DNA from: Candidatus Culexmicrobium profundum
GTDB lineage: Archaea > Thermoproteota > Methanomethylicia > Culexarchaeales > Culexmicrobiaceae
Reading direction: 5' to 3'
DNA: 12,436 bases
NCBI GenBank assembly: GCA_025061245.1
Contig: JANZKD010000042.1
Location: 1-12,436 of the forward strand
In this document: positions 6,504-12,436 of the stretch, in pieces
Position numbering within the stretch: position 1 is the first letter of the stretch
How the letters are laid out: each line of letters starts with the position of its first letter
Notes under the pieces: generated by a model
The model's input: only the letters and a program-made list of their open reading frames with translations
What the model was told of the DNA's origin: nothing
Databases searched by the model: none
Translations under genes and position numbers: made by a program

Positions 6504-7898
6504 ATGAGAAACGTACCGAGACTATCAAAATATACTTTTATTCTGCCAATATCTAGTGAAAAATACATCGTGTATAACGCTCTACTGGAATCATTGTGTG
6601 TTATTGATTTTGAATTGAAGAAAATTTTAGATGAACTGGAAAATCCCAACAAACAGCAAAAAGCTCTTAAACATTTAAGTGAAAGTGGATATTTAGATGA
6701 TTTAAAAGAACTAGGTATTATAACTTTTTTTGAGGAAGACTTTGAAGAAGCAATGTACACATACTGGCTTAATAGGCTTAGATATGATTATTTTCATGGT
6801 GCATTTTTAATCTTACCTACGTATGATTGTAATATGGATTGCATTTATTGCTATGAGGAACCATTGGAGGGATCAATAAAAAAGCCAGAATATATGAATA
6901 TGGATATTGCGAACACATTTTTAAAATGGGTTAAGAAACTTTTTTACAAAAGAAATACCAAAAAAATTGGGATAACATATTATGGGGGTGAACCACTCTT
7001 AAACTTTAAAATAATCGAATACCTATCACAAGAGTTGATAAAAGATGCTAAAGAAAATAATAGAGAGTATGAGTTTAGAATTCTTACAAATGGCACACTA
7101 TTAACCCCATCCATCGCCAAAATTCTTTATGAAAACTGCGACATCACATCAATCCATGTAACATTAGATGGCCCTAAAGAAATACACGATAAAAGAAGAC
7201 CATTTAGAGGAGGAAAGGGGACTTTTGACATAATATATCAAAACCTAAAATCTTGGGTAGATATATTTCCAGACGTCATAATAAGGATAAACGTTGATAA
7301 AGAAAATTGGACTTATGTTCCTTCACTGCTTGATATACTTAAGAACGATGGATTGCAAAACAAGGTTAGAATATATTATGGAAGAATATATGAAAGAAAA
7401 AGATGTCCTCGCCATGGATTTCAGATATTTGATGAACAATGGGACAAGATAGTTTTAAAACTATATAAAGAGACTACTGCTAGAGGCTTTAAATTACAAT
7501 GGCATCCATTTAAAACTCTTTGCACAGCATATTACGATAATCATTTCATAATCGATCCAGTTGGCAGAATCCTTAAATGTTGGGATCTACTTGGAGATGA
7601 AGGGGAGCAGTATGCTATTGGAGATTTAAGAAAAATCTTGAGAAAAGAAAACTTTGAACCAGAAGACGTTTTTACTGAATGGTTATATAAGTGGATGTCT
7701 CACAATCCATTGATGTTTTCTAAATGCAGACAATGTAAATTCTTGCCAGTATGTAATGGTGAATGTCCCGCTAATACTTTAGATAAGACAGGTTGTCTAT
7801 TTGCGGAGCCAGTATGTTCTGGTTTTGTACCTGGCTTTGAGGAACTATTAAAGCTCTACGTAATGGAAAAATACAAGGATTCAGTAGAAAAATTTTGA
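6504..7898 (+). CDS. Radical SAM/SPASM peptide maturase
   Basis: A 464-residue radical SAM enzyme with a C-terminal SPASM domain, the architecture of RiPP-modifying enzymes such as sactipeptide and ranthipeptide synthases. The first 100 residues (LSKYTFILP..., YNALLESL) match the leader-side domain common in such maturases, which may bind the precursor. The SAM [4Fe-4S] motif is C109-x3-C113-x2-C116, followed by YYGGEP. The SPASM domain is complete. C340 and C359 (the latter in GRILKC) come first, then C408-x2-C411-x5-C417-x3-C421, with C431 and C438 after; this set can hold two auxiliary clusters. The ATG is 9 nt after the peptide stop, with no strong ribosome site of its own, so translation is probably coupled. 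Its stop overlaps the next ATG (TGATG). An anaerobic-SME-type sulfatase activator is unlikely: no sulfatase is present and a Cys-rich peptide is adjacent. Confidence 0.92.
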   Translation: MRNVPRLSKYTFILPISSEKYIVYNALLESLCVIDFELKKILDELENPNKQQKALKHLSESGYLDDLKELGIITFFEEDFEEAMYTYWLNRLRYDYFHGAFLILPTYDCNMDCIYCYEEPLEGSIKKPEYMNMDIANTFLKWVKKLFYKRNTKKIGITYYGGEPLLNFKIIEYLSQELIKDAKENNREYEFRILTNGTLLTPSIAKILYENCDITSIHVTLDGPKEIHDKRRPFRGGKGTFDIIYQNLKSWVDIFPDVIIRINVDKENWTYVPSLLDILKNDGLQNKVRIYYGRIYERKRCPRHGFQIFDEQWDKIVLKLYKETTARGFKLQWHPFKTLCTAYYDNHFIIDPVGRILKCWDLLGDEGEQYAIGDLRKILRKENFEPEDVFTEWLYKWMSHNPLMFSKCRQCKFLPVCNGECPANTLDKTGCLFAEPVCSGFVPGFEELLKLYVMEKYKDSVEKF

Positions 7899-8911
7899 TG
7901 AAAATGTCAAAAGTAATCATAAGTGTAAAAAAATTGACTAAAAAGTTTAGGATAATATCTTCAAATGAAAGTGGAAAGTTTTATAGAGTGATAAATGCCG
8001 TCGATAATGTTAGTTTTGATGTAGAGGCTGGAGATGTTTTCGGTCTTCTAGGACCTAATGGTTCTGGGAAAACTACTCTTCTTAAGCTCTTAGCCGGACT
8101 TCTTTATCCTGATGAGGGAACAGCTTATGTCTGTGGCTTTGACATTAGGGATAGTAGCCACAGGCGTGAAGTTAGAGCTAGAGTTACCATTATTGCCTCA
8201 GGTAGATGGCTTGGATTTAATCCCTTTACTAGTATTAGAAAAGCACTTGAGCAGTATGCCTACTTAAATGGTCTTGACTCAGATGAAGCTAGAAATCGTG
8301 TGAAAGAGGCTTTAGATATTTTGGGGTTAAGTGAATTTGCAGATGAAAGCATTATGTTTCTATCTTCAGGTATGCGTCAAAGAGCTCTATTGGCTTCTGC
8401 TCTTCTTGTTAGAACTCCAATAGTTTTATTGGATGAACCAACATTGGGTTTAGATATAGAAGCTGCCTGGAAGTTTAGGGACATTATTAGAAAAATGAGT
8501 AAAGATTATGGACAAACAGTCTTAATAGCCACACACCACATGGAGGAAGCTGAGGTTTTATGTGATAAGATAGCTATTCTTAATAACGGTAAGATAGTAG
8601 CTATAGGCACTCCCATAGAACTTAAAAGAAAAATTCTTGGATATGACATTCTTACTATTCGATTAGAGAAGACAAGCACCCATCTTTTAAGAAGAATTTC
8701 ATCTATTAATGGAGTCCTTAAAGTCGGTATAAAATATCTGAAAAATAATGCCGTTGAGTTAAATGTTCAATGCGACTATAATAGAGAGGTTTTGCCAGAC
8801 GTCTTAAAAGTTTTGATTGAAGAAAATTGTAAGTTTACTTTCATTGAAAGAAGAGTTCCAAGTCTAGAAGAAGTATTTTTAAAGCTAATTGGAGGGAAGG
8901 AAAATGTGTAG
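7898..8911 (+). CDS. ABC transporter ATP-binding protein 1 (ABC-2 exporter type)
   Basis: A 337-residue nucleotide-binding subunit that would power the ABC-2 permease encoded next. Walker A is GPNGSGKT at 52-59. The signature is LSSGMRQ from 155, a variant of LSGGQ. Walker B is LLDEP with D179/E180, and the switch histidine is in ATHHMEE (213/214). After about residue 230 comes the extra C-terminal domain usual in drug and peptide ABC-2 ATPases. The segment where the Q-loop glutamine is expected reads IIASGRWLGFN, with no Gln. The second ATPase has the analogous GSARWITFD, so the two form a matched subfamily. I use the ATG at 7898, which shares a base with the maturase stop; a TTG at 7895 and an ATG at 7904 are alternatives. 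There is no N-terminal C39 peptidase domain, so it does not itself cleave the leader. Confidence 0.93.
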   Translation: MKMSKVIISVKKLTKKFRIISSNESGKFYRVINAVDNVSFDVEAGDVFGLLGPNGSGKTTLLKLLAGLLYPDEGTAYVCGFDIRDSSHRREVRARVTIIASGRWLGFNPFTSIRKALEQYAYLNGLDSDEARNRVKEALDILGLSEFADESIMFLSSGMRQRALLASALLVRTPIVLLDEPTLGLDIEAAWKFRDIIRKMSKDYGQTVLIATHHMEEAEVLCDKIAILNNGKIVAIGTPIELKRKILGYDILTIRLEKTSTHLLRRISSINGVLKVGIKYLKNNAVELNVQCDYNREVLPDVLKVLIEENCKFTFIERRVPSLEEVFLKLIGGKENV

Positions 8912-9725
8912 GGAATTCGGGGTTTTCTTAAATTTTCTAAAGCTTTCCCTATGGAGAGAGTTAAAAAGGCTACTATACTTTAAAGTTGGAACCATCATTT
9001 CACTTGTCGACGTAATAATAAACTTAGTTATATACTATATCGTAGCTCATAAAGTCATGTTGAATGGTATAAGTTACAGTCACTTCATATTAGTAGGCAT
9101 AATTGTAAACAGTATTCTTTCTTATGCCCTTGCTACTCCTTATTCAAGCGTAATAGAATCGTATTGGAGTGGTAGACTTGAAATATTAATGTTAGCTCCA
9201 ATAAATCCCATACTGGCTATATTGGCAATGTCTATTGCTAGACTTCTGAGACTTCTCCTACAGTTAATTATATACACATTGTTAAGTTTATTTTTTGGAC
9301 TTAACTTTGCTTTAACTACTAGGAATGTACTGTTAACATTTTTAGCATTATTCTTAGGAGTTTCTTCATGTATTGGTATTGGCTTAATTGGCTCTAGCAT
9401 GATATATCATATTGATGCTAGAGGTGGAAGAGAGCCTATTACTTGGATTATAGAGTTACTCTCTGGGATAATTAGTGGAGCCTACTTTCCAATAGATATG
9501 TTGCCAGACATACTTCAAAAAGCTTCCTGGCTTTTACCTCATAGATATGTTTTAGACATTGTTAGAGTTTGCATTTTAAATTTAAATGCTCAAAGTTTAA
9601 GTATTTGGTATCAACTTGCTATTTTACTAACTTACACAATTATTTCACTTCTCCTCGGATTCCTTGCAATGCTATCAGCCATTAAAAAAGCTAAGAGAAC
9701 AGGTGCTCTCTCTAGATGGGTGTGA
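8904..9725 (+). CDS. ABC-2 type permease 1
   Basis: A 273-residue integral membrane protein with about six hydrophobic segments, the layout of ABC-2 exporter permeases. Strong segments lie around residues 28-50, 60-85, 100-130, 142-170, 180-205 and 240-262. It carries the family's G-x-Y-F-P-I-D-x-L-P motif before the last segments. It should form the membrane channel with the preceding ATPase and export the modified peptide or protect the producer. The ATG at 8904 is chosen over an upstream TTG at 8889 because GGAGGG sits 7 nt before it. This makes an 8-nt overlap with the ATPase gene. The protein ends GALSRWV, a tail nearly repeated in permease 2 (GELTRWT), which points to duplication of an ATPase-permease pair. 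Substrate specificity is inferred from context. Confidence 0.88.
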   Translation: MCREFGVFLNFLKLSLWRELKRLLYFKVGTIISLVDVIINLVIYYIVAHKVMLNGISYSHFILVGIIVNSILSYALATPYSSVIESYWSGRLEILMLAPINPILAILAMSIARLLRLLLQLIIYTLLSLFFGLNFALTTRNVLLTFLALFLGVSSCIGIGLIGSSMIYHIDARGGREPITWIIELLSGIISGAYFPIDMLPDILQKASWLLPHRYVLDIVRVCILNLNAQSLSIWYQLAILLTYTIISLLLGFLAMLSAIKKAKRTGALSRWV

Positions 9726-9727
9726 TT

Positions 9728-10801
9728 ATGTTGGCTATTAAGGCTTCAAATGTCTCCAAAGTCTTTAAGGTTTCAAAGCTCATTCCAAGCTCATCCACCT
9801 TTGGCCAAGTTCACTGGTTAATTTCTTTAAGATATATTTTGGGATTTAGAGAGAAGAGAAAGATAATAGCCCTAAATAACATAAATTTAGAAATTGATGA
9901 GGAAATTTTCGGAATAGTTGGTCCAAATGCCTCCGGAAAAACAACCCTTTTAAAGATATTTTCAGGATTACTGCTCCCAGATAGTGGGAAGGTGGAAGTT
10001 TATGGGCATGATATTGTAGAGGAGGAGAAAATAGTTAAAAGACTTGTAAACTTTGTTGGTTCTGCGCGTTGGATAACCTTTGATTACCATTTAACTGTTA
10101 GAGAAAACTTAGAATTCTTCTCCCTTATTTATGGCCTAGAAAAATCTTACGTTAAGTCAAGGATAAATGAAGTTTTAGGTATGCTAGGTTTACTAGATAG
10201 GCAGGATGATTATGTTTGGAGACTTTCTGCTGGTATGAGACAAAAAATGTCAATTGCTCGAGGATTAATTCTAGAAACACCTATATTATTATTGGATGAA
10301 CCTACTACTGGCTTAGACCCATTATCTGCTAGAGATCTCAGGGATTACATTAGAATAGCGGTTAAAGAGAAAAAACTATACAGAACAGTAGTTATTTCAA
10401 GCCATAATATGAGAGATATTGAAGACCTTTGTGATAAGGTAGCAATAATCCATAAAGGGAGAATTATCAAGTGTGGTACTTTAGATGAAATAATTAGAAG
10501 TGTAAGAGGATTATCAGTTATAGAAGTTGAAGGATACAATATCCCCTATAATGTATGTGAATTAATAGGCAGAATATATGATGTAGTAAGTGTGAATGTA
10601 GAGTTTAAGGATGAAAGTATTGGAAGAGGAAATATAAGAGTTTTAACTGATTCTCCTGAAAGGATAGTGTATAAAGTAGTTAAAGCTTTAATTGACATAA
10701 ATTGTAGAATATTATCCCTCAAAATGGATAAGCCTACTTTAAATGACGCATATATGAAGATAATTGGAGTGAATTTGTATGGAGGAAAAACTAGAAGTTA
10801 A
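9728..10801 (+). CDS. ABC transporter ATP-binding protein 2 (ABC-2 exporter type)
   Basis: A 357-residue ATPase paralogous to the first. Walker A is GPNASGKT at 65-72. The signature is LSAGMRQ from 166, Walker B is LLDEP with D190/E191, and the switch histidine is H226 in SSHNMRD. An insertion of roughly 20 residues (about 20-43, including TFGQVHWLISLRY) lies between the first two strands, as in some ABC-2 and polysaccharide-export-like ATPases. The Q-loop region reads FVGSARWITFD, again without the usual Gln and matching ATPase 1. The ATG at 9728, just after the permease stop and preceded by GGGTG, is preferred. An ATG at 9716 inside the permease end would add four residues. Together with permeases 1 and 2 it could form a heteromeric exporter or a second independent one. 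One may export while the other gives immunity; that split is speculation. Confidence 0.92.
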   Translation: MLAIKASNVSKVFKVSKLIPSSSTFGQVHWLISLRYILGFREKRKIIALNNINLEIDEEIFGIVGPNASGKTTLLKIFSGLLLPDSGKVEVYGHDIVEEEKIVKRLVNFVGSARWITFDYHLTVRENLEFFSLIYGLEKSYVKSRINEVLGMLGLLDRQDDYVWRLSAGMRQKMSIARGLILETPILLLDEPTTGLDPLSARDLRDYIRIAVKEKKLYRTVVISSHNMRDIEDLCDKVAIIHKGRIIKCGTLDEIIRSVRGLSVIEVEGYNIPYNVCELIGRIYDVVSVNVEFKDESIGRGNIRVLTDSPERIVYKVVKALIDINCRILSLKMDKPTLNDAYMKIIGVNLYGGKTRS

Positions 10802-11639
10802 ACGTAGTGATTGGAAAGCTTGGATGCGTGCTTTTTTGATTAGTATAAGAGCGTCTACTTGGGGTTGGACCATGTACACTTCTTCATTTATCATTAGTGT
10901 TTGCAGTATGGTAGTTGATGCATTAGTATTCTTTATGATTTCACTACTTGTTGGAGGAAGAATGGAGAAAGTTCTCCCTTCAGGGATGAGTTATGCCAGT
11001 TTTATTCTAGTAAACTTCATAGTGAATCAGTTTATTAACACACCTAGATATGCATTTTTCGAACTTCTACAGTCATGCTACTTTGGTGGAGCAATGGACT
11101 TTCTAATTTTAAGCTCACCTATAAGCTTTTCATCTTACCTTCTCGGCAGCATTGTCTTTCTGTATTTAATGGGTATTATGAGAAGTGGTATTTTTGTTGT
11201 TATAAGCCTGATTTTAGGTGTTAGTTTTTCTTCAACTATAGATTTAGGAGCCCTTCTAGTAGTATTATTACTTGGAATTTTATGTATGACTGGAATAGGA
11301 CTTATAGCTGGAAGCGTCTTCTTCCTTTTAAATGTTAAGGATGAGGATCTTGTAAATTGGATTTTAGATCGTGCTGTTCATCTATTTTCCGGGTTTTACT
11401 TCCCAATAGAATTGCTTCCTAAAAATGTGAGAATAATAGGTATATTCATTCCACAAACCTACATTTACGACTCTATGAGACGCATTTTAGTTTTAGGTGA
11501 AAGTTTATCTCAAACAATTATTCACTCCATATTTGTCCTATTAACTTTCATGTTAATACTCCTCCCACTCGGATACTTTCTATTTACCTATAGTATAAGG
11601 ATAGCAGAGAAAAAGGGTGAACTAACGAGATGGACGTAG
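10779..11639 (+). CDS. ABC-2 type permease 2
   Basis: A 286-residue membrane protein with about six hydrophobic segments, homologous in layout to permease 1. It has a short basic cytoplasmic N-terminus with tryptophans (SDWKAWMRAF), then membrane segments. The conserved F-x-F-P-I-E-x-L-P region resembles the YFPIDMLP stretch of permease 1, and the C-terminus is GELTRWT. The ATG at 10779 overlaps the ATPase 2 gene by 23 nt and has GGAG (10766-10769) 9 nt upstream. No alternative in-frame start lies nearby. It is the last gene of the plus-strand operon; the next genes converge on it. Its likely role is as membrane partner of ATPase 2 in export of, or immunity to, the modified peptide, inferred from operon position only. 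Confidence 0.87.
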   Translation: MEEKLEVKRSDWKAWMRAFLISIRASTWGWTMYTSSFIISVCSMVVDALVFFMISLLVGGRMEKVLPSGMSYASFILVNFIVNQFINTPRYAFFELLQSCYFGGAMDFLILSSPISFSSYLLGSIVFLYLMGIMRSGIFVVISLILGVSFSSTIDLGALLVVLLLGILCMTGIGLIAGSVFFLLNVKDEDLVNWILDRAVHLFSGFYFPIELLPKNVRIIGIFIPQTYIYDSMRRILVLGESLSQTIIHSIFVLLTFMLILLPLGYFLFTYSIRIAEKKGELTRWT

Positions 11640-11697
11640 AAGTTTAACACATAACCGCATATAAGTTACATTGAAATCGCCTTGAAATAATAAGTAA

Positions 11698-12012
11698 TTA
11701 AACTTTAATCTTTTTATTTATAAATCGTTTATACCAGCGATCATATTGATCTCGAGTTGCAAAGTGGATTTGGATTGGTGCGTCTATGTTCTTTGCCACT
11801 TCAACTTTAATTTTATACTCTAACTCTTTTCTCTCTGAAATGATGAGAATGTCGATGTCACTGGCACCAGTAATTCTCCCCTCAACCACAGAGCCAAAAA
11901 CGTAAACTTCTGCATCTGGATCAAATTTAGTAGTTATTTCTTTAACTTTCTTAGCAATAGCCATGTAATTGTTTAGTAATTTTAGTTTTCTAAGGTTATA
12001 CTCGATTGACAA
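11698..12012 (-). CDS. MNT-type minimal nucleotidyltransferase (antitoxin-like partner of HEPN)
   Basis: A 104-residue protein of the minimal nucleotidyltransferase fold. VFGSVVEGRITGASDIDIL carries the G-S-x10-D-x-D signature, with G40/S41 and metal-binding D52 and D54. The usual third acidic position, in the strand before the C-terminal helix, appears to be glutamine (PIQIH), which may weaken catalysis. The C-terminus DRWYKRFI is typical of archaeal members. In MNT/HEPN modules of the MntA-HepT type the MNT protein adenylylates and silences the HEPN RNase. The open frame extends to 12111, but that part overlaps the HEPN gene. I choose the TTG at 12012, which follows GGAGGTG and overlaps the end of the HEPN gene by 17 nt. 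It gives a normal N-terminal helix. The ATG at 11964 would remove that helix. Confidence 0.83.
   Translation of the reverse strand: MSIEYNLRKLKLLNNYMAIAKKVKEITTKFDPDAEVYVFGSVVEGRITGASDIDILIISERKELEYKIKVEVAKNIDAPIQIHFATRDQYDRWYKRFINKKIKV
11704..11719 (+). terminator. Possible U-tract terminator of the RiPP operon
   Basis: A T-rich run (TTTAATCTTTTTATTT) lies about 65 nt past the permease 2 stop, inside the 3' end of the convergent nucleotidyltransferase gene. Archaeal RNA polymerase terminates at such U-tracts without needing a hairpin. The run also encodes lysines of the opposite gene, so it may be only coincidental. Confidence 0.25.
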
Positions 12013-12391
12013 TTGACTTAAACACCTCCCTAATAAATCTAAACGTATCAAGAACTTCCCGTTCATCATATCTTCTAGGCAAGTATCTGGAAACAATATA
12101 TGCATCTTCAAGCTTCGTTAAATATAATAAGTTATTCTCATCCTCCAGTAAAATCTTAACACTGGAATCATAGTGAGATAACTGTTTAATAAGCTCCCTC
12201 ATTGAATGTGTTCTGGGATAACTACCACTTTTAATTAAAAGCTTATATTTTAAAATAAGCCGACAATACTGTTCTATGCAAAAGATTGCGAGATCCCACT
12301 CCTTAACACTGATCAAATATTCAGCAGTACGGAGAAATGATTCAGCTCGCTCTTTAAGAATTTCAGCTTCCTCAAAGGACAATTCAATCAA
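11996..12391 (-). CDS. HEPN-domain protein (toxin-like partner of MNT)
   Basis: A 131-residue, all-helical HEPN protein. It shows the family pattern of an N-terminal helix with paired acidic and basic residues, AIFCIEQYCRLILKYKLL, a GSYPRTHSMRELI segment (the G-x-x-P-x-T-H motif) and the late DAYIVSRYLPRRY. HEPN proteins paired with MNT partners are often RNases using R-x4-6-H. Here R102 in SRYLPRRY is present, but no histidine follows at the expected spacing, so activity may be absent or different. The start is a TTG at 12391, with an in-frame stop upstream and no ATG. GGTGG sits directly before it and is better spaced for the TTG at 12382 (codon 4), so the true start could be three residues shorter. 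It is followed by the MNT gene in an overlapping two-gene unit. Confidence 0.85.
   Translation of the reverse strand: MIELSFEEAEILKERAESFLRTAEYLISVKEWDLAIFCIEQYCRLILKYKLLIKSGSYPRTHSMRELIKQLSHYDSSVKILLEDENNLLYLTKLEDAYIVSRYLPRRYDEREVLDTFRFIREVFKSIVNRV
12023..12029 (-). promoter_or_regulatory. Shine-Dalgarno site of the MNT gene, inside the HEPN gene
   Basis: The minus strand reads GGAGGTG, a near-perfect ribosome site, 10 nt before the TTG at 12012. It lies within the last codons of the HEPN gene and decides the internal TTG start against the long open frame that begins at 12111. Confidence 0.5.
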
Positions 12392-12423
12392 CCACCAATA
12401 CTCATGAAATTAATAAACTTAAG

Positions 12424-12431
12424 AATATAAA
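12424..12431 (-). promoter_or_regulatory. TATA box of the HEPN/MNT operon
   Basis: The minus strand reads TTTATATT, an archaeal TATA match. Its centre is about 26 nt upstream of position 12402, giving a leader of roughly 10-20 nt before the TTG start and including the GGTGG element. It sits at the window edge, so further upstream elements cannot be seen. Confidence 0.4.
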
Positions 12432-12436
12432 TATAA

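Noticed and set aside
12013..12111. N-terminal extension of the MNT protein (33 residues)
   Set aside because: It overlaps the well-supported HEPN coding region and has no MNT-family similarity. The GGAGGTG site favours the TTG at 12012.
1..12436. CRISPR array, tRNA/rRNA genes or insertion sequences
   Set aside because: No regularly spaced repeats, no cloverleaf-like stretch and no transposase or terminal inverted repeats were recognised on either strand.

Overview
The window is AT-rich and most likely comes from a hyperthermophilic archaeon. It carries a complete single-chain reverse gyrase, its promoters look like archaeal TATA boxes, many genes have GGAG/GGTGA ribosome sites, and several genes appear to use GTG or TTG starts. 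A TACK-type (Thermoproteota-like) lineage seems plausible, but I cannot place it more precisely from sequence alone.

Layout. (1) 1-181: the 5' part of a UPF0175-type antitoxin-like gene, minus strand, cut by the window edge. (2) 256-3891: reverse gyrase, minus strand. (3) 3892-4024: a 133-bp divergent promoter region with a 9-bp inverted repeat. (4) 4025-4909: a class I aldolase of the DapA/NAL superfamily that is probably not a true DHDPS. It is convergent with, and overlaps by 12 bp, a D-2-hydroxyacid dehydrogenase (4898-5836, minus). (5) 5837-6368: a non-coding AT-rich gap with two short perfect palindromes. (6) 6369-11639: a tightly packed plus-strand operon. It holds a 41-codon Cys-rich precursor peptide, a radical SAM/SPASM peptide maturase, and two consecutive ABC ATPase + ABC-2 permease pairs. 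(7) 11698-12391: a minus-strand HEPN/MNT (minimal nucleotidyltransferase) pair with overlapping ends.

The main discovery candidate is the 6.37-11.64 kb operon. The precursor has four cysteines in a symmetric C-x4-C-x3-C-x4-C array, flanked by near-identical TSGCN and STGCN segments. The gene directly downstream encodes a maturase with a CX3CX2C radical SAM motif and a complete SPASM cysteine set. The four transporter genes overlap or nearly abut one another and would export the product or give immunity. No leader peptidase or C39 domain is visible. This looks like an archaeal RiPP (ribosomally made, post-translationally modified peptide) locus, probably of the thioether (sacti/ranthipeptide-like) kind. 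The actual modification cannot be read from sequence.

The plus strand is A+C-rich through the aldolase and dehydrogenase genes, whatever their orientation, and switches to G+T-rich in the RiPP operon. The switch falls in the 5.84-6.37 kb gap, which suggests a junction of differently evolved DNA, an acquired island, or a replication-associated skew flip.
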